Below are positions 10,882 through 20,160 of a DNA stretch of 64,000 nt, one piece after another (within the stretch, counting starts at the first letter, position 1; each line of letters begins with the position of its first letter). Source of the DNA: Bacillota bacterium (GTDB taxonomy: Bacteria > Bacillota > SHA-98 > Ch115 > JABLXJ01); the NCBI GenBank assembly GCA_012839815.1, contig DUMQ01000067.1, forward strand, positions 27,168 through 91,167, written 5' to 3'. The position numbers and the translations under genes were made by a program. The notes under the pieces were generated by a model that was not told the origin of the DNA, searched no databases, and saw only the letters and a program-made list of their open reading frames with translations.

Positions 10882-13241
10882 TTCCTCAAATACTCACGCA
10901 CGGCCTGCCTGAGGGCCCCGGTGCCCTTCCCGTGTATTATCCGCGCCCTCGGCAGGCCTGCGAGGATCGCATCATCCAGGTACTTATCCACCTTCTCAAG
11001 GGCATCTTCGACCCTGAGCCCCCTGAGGTCAAGCTCCGGTGCTATCTCCCGCGCCTTCTCGCGCGAAATCTGCCCTACCACGGAACCGGAGACATGCCCA
11101 CGCCCTGCGTCATCCACCTTCAGGAGATCCCCCAGGGGAAGCATAATCTTGATGGCCCCGATCTGGACCTGTACCTCGCCCTTGCCGCCGGGGCCGGCAA
11201 CTATACAGCCCCGCTGCTTAAGCCTGGGCACAAATACCATGACCCCGGGCCTGGCATCCTCCGGCGATAACGGCAGGCCTGCATCACCCATGCCCTCGCT
11301 CCGGTCTGCGCCGTGCTGCCCGCCTCCGTCGAGACCGTCCGGAGACGGCCCATCGTCATGGAGCAGCTCTTGGCCGGCTCTCTCAAGGCCCTCTCGTATG
11401 CTCCTGATGGAATCCTCAAGCTCCGCCCTGGCTGTGCCGGCGACGCTCGCCTTCCTTTCAAGCTCCCGTGCGGCCCTTATCGCCTCCTCAGCCTGGAGCC
11501 TGGCCTTCCTCAAGACCTGCCGCGCCTCCTCCCTCGCCTTCTCAAGGATCTCGGCGCGCTTTTCCCTGATTCGCCTGGCCTCCTCCTCATGTTCGCGCTT
11601 AAACTGCTCTGCTCGCGCCCTGAGCGCCTCGGCGTTGCGACGCTCGAGCTCTGAGCTCCGCATATTCTCGGCGATATCAGCTATCATATCCTCTACACGC
11701 GTCGCCTCCGGGGCCATCATGGCCCTGGCGCGCTCGATAACCTCACCGGGCAGGCCAAGCCGCGATGCAATCGCGAAAGCGTTGCTCCGGCCTGGGAGGC
11801 CGATCAACAACCGGTAAGTAGGTCGCAGGGTGACATCGTCGAACTCCACGGATGCGTTCCGGACACCCTCTCTCCGGTAAGCGAATGTCTTCAACTCGCT
11901 GTAATGCGTTGTAGCTACCGTGCGGGCATTCCTCTCGTGCAGGTATTCAAGGATTGCCATTGCTAGGGCCGCTCCCTCCTGGGGATCGGTCCCGGCACCA
12001 AGCTCATCCAGCAGCACAAGGGAGTTACTCCCGGCCTCCCGCAGGATTCGCACGATATGCGTCATATGTGAGGAGAAGGTGCTCAGGCTCTGTTCGATGC
12101 TCTGCTCGTCACCGATATCGGCAAAAACCTGGTCGAATACGGCAAGTATGGTCCCGTGCTCGGCGGGGACATGCAGGCCGGCCTGGGCCATCAGCGTCAG
12201 GAGCCCGATCGTTTTTAAGGTCACGGTCTTGCCGCCTGTATTGGGACCGGTTATGACCATTGTGCGAAACTCCCGCCCCAGGGATGGGTCTATCGGGACG
12301 ACATCCCCCTTCAGCAGCGGGTGCCTCCCCTTCCGGATATTTATATATCCATCATCATTGAGTTCAGGCTCGACGGCATCGAGTTCCTGGCTCATGCGCG
12401 CCTTCGCAAAAGCGAAATCGATCCGCCCGAGGTTCGTCAGCGTCTCATATATCTCCCCGGCCGCGCCCGCCACCTTGGCGCTGAGCGTCCTCAGGATCCT
12501 GGCGACTTCCTCGCGCTCCTCCGCGCAGAGCTCGCGTAGCCTGTTATTCATGTCCACCACCGGCATGGGCTCGATGAACAGCGTCTGGCCGCTCGCCGAC
12601 TGGTCATGCACAATGCCCGGCACGTAGGACCTGAACTCCTGTTTCACCGGCACGACAAACCTGTCGTTGCGTATGGTGATAATTGCATCCTGGAGGTAAC
12701 GCTGGGTATCGGCGGACCGGATGAGAGACTCCAGCTTATCCCTGATCCGCCCGTTCAAGGACCTTATCTCGCCCCTGATATGCTTCAGCCTCGGGCTCGC
12801 GGAGTCGTAAAGCTCGCCGTTTTCGTCAATACATTCAAGGATCGCGTCCTCCAGATCCCGGGGCGGCTTGAGCCCGCTGGCAAGCTCCGCGATTAATTTG
12901 AAATCCTCACGCAACTCAAGCAGAAACTTCCTGAGCTTTCGGGCCGCGGCGAGCGTATTGGCTATATCAAGAAGCCCGGCCGGCTCGAGCGTAGAGCCGA
13001 CCTGGGCCCTCCGGACGGCCTCACGCACGTCCCTCACTCCCCCGAGCGGGACCCCGGGGTGGAGACGCAAAATGCCCTTGGCCTCGGTTGTCTCGGCCTG
13101 GAGGGCACGCGCCTCTACTATGCCGGTTACGGGGACCAGCTGGTCGACGAGCTCCGCGCCGAGGCTATTGGTCGTCAATCCTCGCAGTAAATCCTTGATT
13201 TTATCAAATTCAAGAACCCTCAACGTTCTCGGGTCGATCAT
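10773..13241 (-). CDS. mutS2: Endonuclease MutS2 (ribosome rescue / recombination control)
   Basis: 822 residues from 'MIDPRTLRVLEFDKI'. MutS2 is an ATPase with a C-terminal nuclease; in Bacillota it suppresses recombination and has been linked to splitting of collided ribosomes. Visible: Walker A 'GPNTGGKTVTLKT', Walker B region 'LVLLDELGAGTDPQEGAALA', a long Glu/Arg-rich coiled coil (about 505-620), and a C-terminal Smr domain ('LDLRGLRVEDALEKVDKYL', 'ARIIHGKGTGALRQAV'). A low-complexity Gly/Asp/Pro stretch lies between the coiled coil and the KOW-like region. The last ~109 bases are antisense to the 3' end of the penicillin-binding protein gene. Confidence 0.96.
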   Translation of the reverse strand: MIDPRTLRVLEFDKIKDLLRGLTTNSLGAELVDQLVPVTGIVEARALQAETTEAKGILRLHPGVPLGGVRDVREAVRRAQVGSTLEPAGLLDIANTLAAARKLRKFLLELREDFKLIAELASGLKPPRDLEDAILECIDENGELYDSASPRLKHIRGEIRSLNGRIRDKLESLIRSADTQRYLQDAIITIRNDRFVVPVKQEFRSYVPGIVHDQSASGQTLFIEPMPVVDMNNRLRELCAEEREEVARILRTLSAKVAGAAGEIYETLTNLGRIDFAFAKARMSQELDAVEPELNDDGYINIRKGRHPLLKGDVVPIDPSLGREFRTMVITGPNTGGKTVTLKTIGLLTLMAQAGLHVPAEHGTILAVFDQVFADIGDEQSIEQSLSTFSSHMTHIVRILREAGSNSLVLLDELGAGTDPQEGAALAMAILEYLHERNARTVATTHYSELKTFAYRREGVRNASVEFDDVTLRPTYRLLIGLPGRSNAFAIASRLGLPGEVIERARAMMAPEATRVEDMIADIAENMRSSELERRNAEALRARAEQFKREHEEEARRIREKRAEILEKAREEARQVLRKARLQAEEAIRAARELERKASVAGTARAELEDSIRSIREGLERAGQELLHDDGPSPDGLDGGGQHGADRSEGMGDAGLPLSPEDARPGVMVFVPRLKQRGCIVAGPGGKGEVQVQIGAIKIMLPLGDLLKVDDAGRGHVSGSVVGQISREKAREIAPELDLRGLRVEDALEKVDKYLDDAILAGLPRARIIHGKGTGALRQAVREYLRNHSGVAGFRFGEAGEGGDGVTVVSLCVGADDPCTSQ

Positions 13242-13381
13242 AATGAGAATTCTACCTCCCATTACCGTCTATCATGATAACAGTAATGTGGGGTAGAGTC
13301 AATTGACACCGGCCCCCGGTGACCCGGGCAAATAGGCCAACGGCTTTGAAACGGGTCAACGGTTTAACAACGGATCAACAC

Positions 13382-14092
13382 TCAGCCGAGTTGCGTTTTG
13401 TCGATAACCTTGGATTCTTTGAGCGACACGTAGAGGTTTCCCTCGGCATCGAGGCTCGCGAGGAGGACCTCGTCGATCTTATCGACACCGTGTTTATGAA
13501 GCCTGTCCTCGAGCCATTTTACGGAGAGGTTGAGCCTCTCCAGGTTCTTATACTGTATCTGTCCATCTGTCACCAGGGGGAAGGGCAACCCCTCATAAGA
13601 CGTGGGGATCCCCAGATCATGCGGGGTAACCGGCCTCTTTTGGGACTTAGGAATTACGCTCAAATCCCCCGAGGTCTCAAGGATGGCATATTCCACATCG
13701 GCGATGTTCGGGACATCCTTCTCCCGCAGCTGCGCGAGGAGGTCGTCCAGGTTATACCGGGACTTGCGGAGATTGGATTCTATAATCCGCCCGTTTTCAA
13801 TGAGAATGCTCGGGCTCCCGGAGATCACCCGTCTGGCGGTGTCGCTCTTCAGCGAGATAAATGCGGTCAGTATCTCTGCGACGGCGAGCACCGCTATTGG
13901 CACGATCCCATCCACCAGCGTGATCTTCTTCTCCTCAAGGGGCAGCGAAGCGAGGTCGGCGATCATCACGGCAACGACGAGGTCAAACGGGGAAAGCTGG
14001 CCGACCTCCCGCTTGCCCATGATCCTCGTGATAAATAACACGAAGACATACATTACGATGGTCTTACCGATAACCTTGAGCACGTATAGCAC
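13382..14092 (-). CDS. DUF421 membrane protein (YetF/YcaP-like)
   Basis: 236 residues: three N-terminal membrane segments followed by two cytoplasmic alpha/beta subdomains. Family marks are 'ITRIMGKREVGQLSPFDLVV' near 20-40 and the repeated 'GSPSILIENGRI' / 'GLPFPLVTDGQI' strands. YetF-type proteins are widespread in spore formers; one Bacillus member has been linked to membrane-lipid recycling, and several spore-specific paralogues matter for germination, but no general activity is established. The annotated start is GTG 14092; an internal GTG four codons later is also possible. No ribosome site is clear. Confidence 0.85.
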   Translation of the reverse strand: MLYVLKVIGKTIVMYVFVLFITRIMGKREVGQLSPFDLVVAVMIADLASLPLEEKKITLVDGIVPIAVLAVAEILTAFISLKSDTARRVISGSPSILIENGRIIESNLRKSRYNLDDLLAQLREKDVPNIADVEYAILETSGDLSVIPKSQKRPVTPHDLGIPTSYEGLPFPLVTDGQIQYKNLERLNLSVKWLEDRLHKHGVDKIDEVLLASLDAEGNLYVSLKESKVIDKTQLG

Positions 14093-14199
14093 CGTCCCAT
14101 ACTATTCCGTGTATCTTCCTCGCCGCAAGCAAGTTGATGTATACAGGCGGCCCGACCTACACGGGCTAGTATTGGTAAAGAGCTATGGCGTTTATGCGC

Positions 14200-15921
14200 C
14201 TAATGCTTATGCTCGCCCAGGAATTTCAACAGCCGCTCGCCCTCCCAGGCGTTTATAACATCATCCCTGCTCAGCCACGCACGCCTTGCGACCGAAACCC
14301 CGTACTCTATGTAGCCGAGTTGTTCCCTTGAGTGCGCATCCGTGTTTATTGCCAGCTTTACGCCCCTCTCCTTCGCCATCCTGGCGTGGATGTCGGAAAG
14401 GTCGAGGCGATCGGGGTAGGAATTTATCTCGAGGACCGTCCCCGTCTCCGCCGCCGCCTCAATCAGGGCATCGATATTCACGGCGTAGGGTTCGCGCCGG
14501 CCGAGAAGCCTTCCGGTCGGATGTCCTATGATATCCACATGGGGGTTCCTCATCGCCGCTATGATCCTCGCCGTCATCGTGTCCGCGTCCTGCCGGAAGC
14601 CCGAGTGGACCGACGCCACTACTATATCGAGCTCCGCCAGGAGTTCATCAGGGTGGTCGAGCGTACCGTCCCTGCGAATGTCCACCTCGACGCCGGCGAG
14701 GACCCTCATCCCCGTTAATCTCTTGTTCAGTTCGCGAATGGCCTTTACCTGGCGCCGGAGGGTCTCCTCCGCCAACCCCCTGGCAACGCCGAGGGATTTT
14801 GAGTGGTCGCAGATGGCGATGTAGCTGTAGCCCATGCGCCGGGCAGCCTCGGCCATCTCCTCGATGCTGGTAACGCCATCGCTCCACGTTGAGTGCATAT
14901 GGAGGTCGCCCCGGATGTCGCCGGGCTCGAGGAGCCTGGGCAGCCGCCCCTCCCTCGCAGCCTCGATCTCACCCGTATCCTCGCGCAGCTCGGGGGCGAT
15001 GAAATCTAACCCCAGCGCTGAATATATATCTTCCTCCCGATTGATGAGGATCTCAGTCCCATCCTCCCGGGATATACCATATTCGTTGATTTTCAGACCC
15101 ATCTCCCTGGCCATGCCGCGCAGCTTCACGTTATGAGCCTTGGATCCCGTGGAATGATGCAGGGCTGACCAGAAAAATGAAGGGCCCACAACCCAGGTAT
15201 CCACCTTGATGCCGTCCCTGGCCATGACGACCATCCTGGTCCCGCCCCGAGACAGGACCTCGCGCGTCCTGGGCAGCTTCTCGATTGCATCCATGACCGC
15301 GATGGCATCCCCGCTGGCAGCCACAATATCGATATCTCCTATGGTTTCCTTCCTACGCCTTAAGCTCCCGGCCGCCCGGACCTCGAGCACCTGGGGTATG
15401 CGCCGTATGCTTTCGATAAAGTCCTGAGCGATAGGCATAGCCACGCCGAGCGGGATGCGGTCGAGACGGCCCCTCAGCATCTGTATGCCTCGCAATATAT
15501 TTTGCTCCGTCTTCACGCCCATCCCGGGCAGCTCACGGACCCTACCGGCCTTCGCCGCGGCCTCAAGCTCATCTATCCCCCCGATGTGAAGGTGTTCATA
15601 CAACGCGCGCGCGGTCTTGGGACCCACGCCCGGTATGTCCAGGAGCTCAACGAGGACCCGAGGGACCTTCTCGTTGAGGTCCTCATAATACCGGAGCCTC
15701 CCCGTGGTTATAATCTCCTCGAGCTTCTTCTTCAGGGCTTCCCCGATGCCCTCGATGTCCCCGAGCCTTCCCTCCTCGTACATGGTGGAAAGGGGCTCCG
15801 GGAGGCTCTCGATCTTCTCCGCAGCGTGCCGGTACGCCCTGGCCTTGAAGGGATTATCGCCAGATAGCTCTAGTAGCTCGGAAATCTCCCAGAAGAGCGC
15901 CGCAATCTCCGCATTATTCAC
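14200..15921 (-). CDS. polX: DNA polymerase/3'-5' exonuclease PolX
   Basis: 573 residues, the usual length. A family X polymerase core (helix-hairpin-helix 'IPGVGPKTARALYEHL' near 95-110; nucleotidyltransferase 'AGSLRRRKETIGDIDIV' near 183-200) is fused to a C-terminal PHP domain ('DLHMHSTWSDG' near 337-347, 'AICDHSKSLGVA', 'EINSYPDRLDL', 'NTDAHS'). It acts in gap filling and base-excision repair. The two catalytic Asp of the nucleotidyltransferase GDIDI motif and the PHP metal ligands are present. A tiny membrane protein gene lies 33 bases upstream in the same orientation. Confidence 0.96.
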   Translation of the reverse strand: MNNAEIAALFWEISELLELSGDNPFKARAYRHAAEKIESLPEPLSTMYEEGRLGDIEGIGEALKKKLEEIITTGRLRYYEDLNEKVPRVLVELLDIPGVGPKTARALYEHLHIGGIDELEAAAKAGRVRELPGMGVKTEQNILRGIQMLRGRLDRIPLGVAMPIAQDFIESIRRIPQVLEVRAAGSLRRRKETIGDIDIVAASGDAIAVMDAIEKLPRTREVLSRGGTRMVVMARDGIKVDTWVVGPSFFWSALHHSTGSKAHNVKLRGMAREMGLKINEYGISREDGTEILINREEDIYSALGLDFIAPELREDTGEIEAAREGRLPRLLEPGDIRGDLHMHSTWSDGVTSIEEMAEAARRMGYSYIAICDHSKSLGVARGLAEETLRRQVKAIRELNKRLTGMRVLAGVEVDIRRDGTLDHPDELLAELDIVVASVHSGFRQDADTMTARIIAAMRNPHVDIIGHPTGRLLGRREPYAVNIDALIEAAAETGTVLEINSYPDRLDLSDIHARMAKERGVKLAINTDAHSREQLGYIEYGVSVARRAWLSRDDVINAWEGERLLKFLGEHKH

Positions 15922-15954
15922 GCGATCAACTCCCTGCCTCGCTCACGCCCAAGC

Positions 15955-16119
15955 TCACCGGCTCTTTTTCTTGCCGGCGGCTGCCTGCGTCTTCTCCTTT
16001 TCAGCCCGCTCAATCTCCGCGGCCGCCTTTAGTCGCCTGTCCACTACGATGTAGCCATAGATCGCAAATATCACCAGGGCACCAAACACAACGCCGGCTA
16101 TAATATCTCCGAGACTCAT
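15955..16119 (-). CDS. 54-residue single-span membrane protein
   Basis: Starts at ATG 16119 with an excellent ribosome site (AAAGGAGG, seven bases upstream). The protein has a hydrophobic span at about 6-26 ('IIAGVVFGALVIFAIYGYIVV'-like; first 20 residues of it are clearly apolar) and a highly charged Lys/Glu/Ala tail ending KKKSR. I do not recognise the family. It lies just upstream of polX on the same strand and probably shares its transcript. A copy of the 22-bp repeat described elsewhere lies 22 bases upstream of the start. Confidence 0.7.
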   Translation of the reverse strand: MSLGDIIAGVVFGALVIFAIYGYIVVDRRLKAAAEIERAEKEKTQAAAGKKKSR

Positions 16120-16141
16120 ACCTTATCCTCCTTTACTATCA

Positions 16142-16166
16142 GCTAAGTTCGTGCGCAAAAATACCC
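16142..16166 (-). repeat. Copy A of a dispersed ~22-bp repeat (TATTTTTGCGCACTAACTTAGC)
   Basis: Reads GGGTATTTTTGCGCACGAACTTAGC on the minus strand in part (one mismatch to copies at 62383-62404 and 63104-63125). It lies just upstream of the ribosome site of the 54-residue membrane protein gene. The core CTAACTTAG is itself a small palindrome. Function unknown. Confidence 0.7.
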
Positions 16167-16240
16167 GGACCTTTCGCAGGTAACAGCTACCAGTACCACA
16201 CAGTGGCCGGGGTGTCTCGCATCTCTCCGCCAGGTGGCCT

Positions 16241-16275
16241 TAATCTCCGGCCCAATAGCCCTCGGCCGGAGATTA
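16241..16275. repeat. Inverted repeat (12-bp perfect stem)
   Basis: TAATCTCCGGCC at 16241-16252 is complementary to GGCCGGAGATTA at 16264-16275 with an 11-base loop. There is no U-tract, so it is not a standard terminator. It directly adjoins the larger nested inverted repeat. Confidence 0.8.
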
Positions 16276-16292
16276 CGGAGCGGCCTGCTCGA

Positions 16293-16492
16293 CTAGGTGT
16301 AGGTTCCTTGATTTGTGCCAGTTTACCAGCACGTCCCGGGGGTTGCCGGTGCTTGCGTTCCGGGGACGGCGCGCTTGCGGCGCGCCTCCGTTGAAATTTG
16401 GCGTGAGGGCCTTGCCAAATTTCAAAAGGCCCCGTCACGCAAGCACCGGCAACCCATGGGAAAACGTCAGTAATCTTCGAACCTACACTTAG
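16293..16492. repeat. Nested ~200-bp inverted-repeat structure upstream of the first ABC operon
   Basis: Three concentric arm pairs: outer CTAGGTGTAGGTTC (16293-16306) with GAACCTACACTTAG (16479-16492, 13 of 14); middle 18-bp perfect arm starting GGGTTGCCGGTG (16340-16357) with its complement at 16438-16455; inner TTGAAATTTGGC (16391-16402) with GCCAAATTTCAA (16414-16425). A side hairpin GGCGCGC / GCGCGCC sits at 16368-16386. The fold would be a branched cruciform or structured leader RNA. No target-site duplication or reading frame is apparent. Together with the preceding hairpin it fills the 16120-16536 gap. Confidence 0.8.
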
Positions 16493-16536
16493 GGACAAGT
16501 CTAAACATGGATACCAGGCAAAGGAGGCTGAGAACG

Positions 16537-18054
16537 GTGGAGACCATCCTCAGCGCGGCAGGGATTTCGAAATCTTTTGGTGGGGTTCATGCGCTCAAGG
16601 GCGTCGACTTTGAGCTTGCGGCCGGAGAGGTTCACGCTCTCGTCGGGGAGAACGGCGCGGGGAAATCGACCCTCATCAAGATATTCTCGGGCGCCTTGCG
16701 GCCCGACTCGGGCAGGATCCTCTATCTGGGAAAAGAGGTCGAGATATCCGCGCCAAGGGTGGCCCAGGAGATGGGAATCGCCACCGTCTACCAGGAACCC
16801 TTGCTATACCCCGAGCTCGACGTCGTGGAAAACATCTTTATGGGGCGGGAGATAACCAATCGCTACGGCAACATCGATTATCGAGAGGAACTCTCCAGGG
16901 CCAGGACACTATTTGAGATGGTGGGGGTCGACCCTAACTTTCTTGTTGAAAAAGTAGGCCGGCTGAGCCTGGGGTTAAACCAGCTGGTGCTGATCGCCAA
17001 GGCTCTATCATATAAATCGAGGGTTATAATCTTCGATGAGCCCACCGCCATCCTCACGGAACAGGAGGCGAGGCGGCTCTTTGAGATAATCGGCCGCCTC
17101 AAGGAGCAGGGCGTAGGTATCATCTATATCAGCCACCGGCTCGAGGAAGTCTTCCAGATCGCGGATAGGATCACTGTAATGAGGGATGGCGAGATCAAGG
17201 GCACATTCCCCGCCAGGGAGGTCACGCGGGACCGGATAGTGGAACTCATGGCCGGCCGGAGCCTCCGGTCGTCGGTGCGCCGGGCGCGGCCCGCCTATGG
17301 CAAGCCGGTGCTCAGCGTTCAGGGGTTTACGAGAAGGCCCCAATATTTTGATGTGAGCTTCGACCTGTATCCCGGGGAGATCCTGGGCTTCTTCGGGCTT
17401 GTAGGTTCCGGTCGCACCGAGGTAGCCCTGGGGATGATCGGGATTGCGCCCCCCAGGGAGGGCTCTTTGCTCCTTGATGACCGCCCCGTCAATATACGAG
17501 CCCCGTTCGAGGCCCTGGATCTCGGTATAGCGTACCTGCCGGAAGATAGGAAGACGCAGGGGCTTTTCAATATCCTGTCGATTCGCTATAACATAAGCGT
17601 TTCGGTCCTGGGGCGTCTAAAAAGGCTCGGGTTCCTGGTCGACCGAGACCGGGAGGCGGAAATATGCAACAGGTATTCAGCTGAGCTCTCCATCAAGCTC
17701 CGCAACATAAACAACCTCGTAAGCTCCCTGAGCGGCGGGAATCAGCAGAAGGTTGTACTGGCCAGGTGGCTTGCGGGAAGCCCCAGGGTGTTGATTCTTG
17801 ACGAGCCCACAAGGGGGATCGATGTGGCCTCCAAGGAAGAGATACATAACAAGATCTTCGATTTGGCCTCCAGGGGCGTTGCGATAATGGTGATCTCATC
17901 GGAGCTTCCTGAGATCCTCAAGATCAGCGACAGGATCATAGTCATGCATGAGGGCAGGATGACGGGCATCTTTGACCGTGAAAGCGCCACGCCCGAGGGG
18001 GTCCTGCGGGTCGCAATGGGAGAGGCCGGGACAGGGATACAAAACCAGGGTTGA
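16537..18054 (+). CDS. Sugar-type ABC transporter ATP-binding protein (RbsA/MglA/LsrA family)
   Basis: 505 residues from a GTG at 16537 placed nine bases after AAAGGAGG; an in-frame ATG at 16507 lies upstream of that site. It energises import of a sugar or nucleoside-like ligand through the two permeases downstream. Two fused ABC domains are present: N-terminal Walker A 'GENGAGKSTLIK' with signature 'LSLGLNQLVLIAKAL', and C-terminal signature 'SLSGGNQQKVVLARWL' with 'LILDEPTRGIDVASK'. As in this family the second Walker A is degenerate ('GLVGSGRTEVAL'). The stop overlaps the next gene's leader. No substrate-binding protein gene adjoins. Confidence 0.92.
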   Translation: METILSAAGISKSFGGVHALKGVDFELAAGEVHALVGENGAGKSTLIKIFSGALRPDSGRILYLGKEVEISAPRVAQEMGIATVYQEPLLYPELDVVENIFMGREITNRYGNIDYREELSRARTLFEMVGVDPNFLVEKVGRLSLGLNQLVLIAKALSYKSRVIIFDEPTAILTEQEARRLFEIIGRLKEQGVGIIYISHRLEEVFQIADRITVMRDGEIKGTFPAREVTRDRIVELMAGRSLRSSVRRARPAYGKPVLSVQGFTRRPQYFDVSFDLYPGEILGFFGLVGSGRTEVALGMIGIAPPREGSLLLDDRPVNIRAPFEALDLGIAYLPEDRKTQGLFNILSIRYNISVSVLGRLKRLGFLVDRDREAEICNRYSAELSIKLRNINNLVSSLSGGNQQKVVLARWLAGSPRVLILDEPTRGIDVASKEEIHNKIFDLASRGVAIMVISSELPEILKISDRIIVMHEGRMTGIFDRESATPEGVLRVAMGEAGTGIQNQG

Positions 18055-18071
18055 ACTGGAGGCGATGTGCC

Positions 18072-19025
18072 ATGAACACGAAGGCATTTTACCGTGTCGC
18101 GTACAGCCGCGAATTCATCGTATTCATATCCCTCATCATTCTCGGGGCGGTCTTGACCTCGTTTTCGCCCCAGTTTCTATCCCTCGAGAATATATCAAAT
18201 CTCCTCCTGCAAATATCAGGCATAACCATTGTGGCCGTGGGAATGACCATGGTGATCATCACAGGCGGATTCGACGTCTCGGTGGGCTCGACACTGGGCC
18301 TGGTAGCCGTGATCATTGGCAAGGCGGCCCTCGCAGGCGTTCATCCTGGCTTCATTCCAGTTATAGCCCTGGCGAGCGGGTCATGTCTCGGCGCAATCAA
18401 CGGCAACCTCATCGCGTTTGGACGCATCCCGCCGATCATAGCAACCCTCGGCACCATGAATATCCTGCGCGCCTCCATCTTTCAAATGCTTGGGGGGCGC
18501 TGGATCTCTAAGGTGCCCGCGGGGATCAGGTGGTTTGGTATATCAAGGTTCCTGGGCATACCGGTGCCGATGTGGTTTGCTATCATCATCGCCCTGATAT
18601 TCGCCTATTTCCTCTCCCGTCGCCCGTCCGGCCGTTATGTCTACGCGCTGGGTGGCAACCCCGAGGCTGCTAATCTGGCTGGTATCAATTTAAGGCGGGT
18701 CCAGATAACGGTCTATTCTATCACTGGTGCCCTGGCAGGACTCGCTGCCCTCATCTACGTCGGGCGGACCGGAATCGTCCAAACCAATACCGGGGTGGGA
18801 TTTGAGCTTGATGTGATAGCGGCTGTGGTCCTTGGCGGGACGAGCACGCTTGGTGGCAAGGGGAGCATCGTAGGGAGCGTGGCTGGCGCCTTGCTCGTGG
18901 GGGTAATCAAGAATGGGTTGATCCTCTTGAATGTACCTGCTTTATGGGAGGGGATGATCATCGGCGGTCTGATCCTCATGGCCGTCACAGTGGATACTGT
19001 TAGACAAAGGGGGATAGCGGCATGA
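18072..19025 (+). CDS. Sugar-type ABC transporter permease (first of two)
   Basis: 317 residues from ATG 18072, with CTGGAGG nine bases upstream. A polytopic membrane protein of the BPD_transp_2 (RbsC/LsrC) family: 'VAVGMTMVIITGGFDVSVGS' near 53-72, the EAA-like 'FGRIPPIIATLGTMNILR', 'LGGNPEAANLAGINLRRVQ', and 'LGGTSTLGGKGSIVGSVAGAL' near the end. It pairs with the next gene, as LsrC/LsrD-type heterodimers do. The stop codon overlaps the next start (ATGA). Substrate unknown. Confidence 0.92.
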   Translation: MNTKAFYRVAYSREFIVFISLIILGAVLTSFSPQFLSLENISNLLLQISGITIVAVGMTMVIITGGFDVSVGSTLGLVAVIIGKAALAGVHPGFIPVIALASGSCLGAINGNLIAFGRIPPIIATLGTMNILRASIFQMLGGRWISKVPAGIRWFGISRFLGIPVPMWFAIIIALIFAYFLSRRPSGRYVYALGGNPEAANLAGINLRRVQITVYSITGALAGLAALIYVGRTGIVQTNTGVGFELDVIAAVVLGGTSTLGGKGSIVGSVAGALLVGVIKNGLILLNVPALWEGMIIGGLILMAVTVDTVRQRGIAA

Positions 19026-20083
19026 GCTTCACACCAGGCGTTATACCAGGCGAACCGTCCAGCGTGACCGATAGGCCCGGGCGATCCGGGCACGGGGGGG
19101 CATTCCCTAACGCCCGCTCTATGTTTGTGACGCTCGGGCTTGCTATTGTACGCGAGAGGCCCTGGTTTCTCTTCGTTAGCCTCCTGATCCTCATTTTCGT
19201 GCTCGCCATTTCGGTGAACGGCTTTTTCACAATATACAATATGCTGAATATGAGCAAGTATAGCGTAGAGATCGGACTCCTTGCACTTGCAGAGACGCTT
19301 GTAATCACATCGGGCGGCGGCGGTATCGACCTTTCGGTGGGATCGATGTTGAGCCTCGTGTGCGTGATCATCGGGCACCTTGCCATTAAACTTGGCATCA
19401 ATATATGGGCGGCGGCCTTTGCGGGGATCATAGCGGGGTTTCTTCTCGGGTGCATAAACGGGATTTTGATAAGCACGGTGCGCATACCCCCATTCATTGT
19501 CACCCTGGGAACGATGTATGCTTACAGGTCCCTGGCCCTCGTAATAACCGGGGGGATCCCCATATCTGGCTTTCCTCCGTCCTATTACGCGCTCGGGCAG
19601 GGGAGCATCATGGGCATCCCGTTTCAAGTGCTCATAATCTTTATCCCGGTCATAATCATTCTTAATTATACGCTAACGCGCACGCTCTTTGGTAGGTACC
19701 TTTACGGGGTCGGAAGTAACGAACTGGCGGCAAAGTTCGCGGCCATCAATATAAAGAAGGTACGGGTATGGGTTTACATCCTCAGCGGCCTTCTCGCAGG
19801 GATCGCAGCCGTCGTCATGACGTCGCGCGTGGCTACGGCCAAGCCTGATGCAGGGTTTGGCTACGAGCTCCAAGCCATAACTATAGCCGTCCTGGGGGGG
19901 ACCAGCGTCGCCGGTGGACGCGGCACCATAGCCGGCACGGTCCTGGCCGCGCTGACTCTAACAGTCTTGTACAACGGCCTGGACCTGGCCGGGATCCACC
20001 CCATCTGGCAGGTCGGGACGCTGGGGTTGGTCCTGATTATAAGTGTCCTCCTGAATAATTGGTTACTGCGGTCCAAGGAATAA
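19022..20083 (+). CDS. Sugar-type ABC transporter permease (second of two)
   Basis: 353 residues, overlapping the preceding permease by four bases. Same family and topology: 'LVITSGGGGIDLSVGSMLSL' near 95-114, 'RIPPFIVTLGTMYAYRSLAL', 'VGSNELAAKFAAINIKKVRV', 'AVLGGTSVAGGRGTIAGTVL'. It carries a ~40-residue N-terminal hydrophilic extension rich in Pro/Gly. Two different permeases with one fused ATPase is the arrangement of autoinducer-2/rhamnose-type importers, but sequence alone does not give the ligand. Confidence 0.92.
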   Translation: MSFTPGVIPGEPSSVTDRPGRSGHGGAFPNARSMFVTLGLAIVRERPWFLFVSLLILIFVLAISVNGFFTIYNMLNMSKYSVEIGLLALAETLVITSGGGGIDLSVGSMLSLVCVIIGHLAIKLGINIWAAAFAGIIAGFLLGCINGILISTVRIPPFIVTLGTMYAYRSLALVITGGIPISGFPPSYYALGQGSIMGIPFQVLIIFIPVIIILNYTLTRTLFGRYLYGVGSNELAAKFAAINIKKVRVWVYILSGLLAGIAAVVMTSRVATAKPDAGFGYELQAITIAVLGGTSVAGGRGTIAGTVLAALTLTVLYNGLDLAGIHPIWQVGTLGLVLIISVLLNNWLLRSKE

Positions 20084-20160
20084 ATGCACCGACATAATGA
20101 ATACACCGCCATCAGGATAATAGGAATAAAGCTAAAGTATGTAAGGGGGCATGAAGGATA

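Noticed and set aside
16293-16492. Insertion sequence or MITE with target duplication
   Set aside because: Inverted arms are present but no transposase remnant and no flanking direct repeats were seen, so it is listed only as an inverted-repeat structure.
16187-16498. 103-residue minus-strand frame
   Set aside because: Runs through the nested inverted repeats; no start signal and no protein features.
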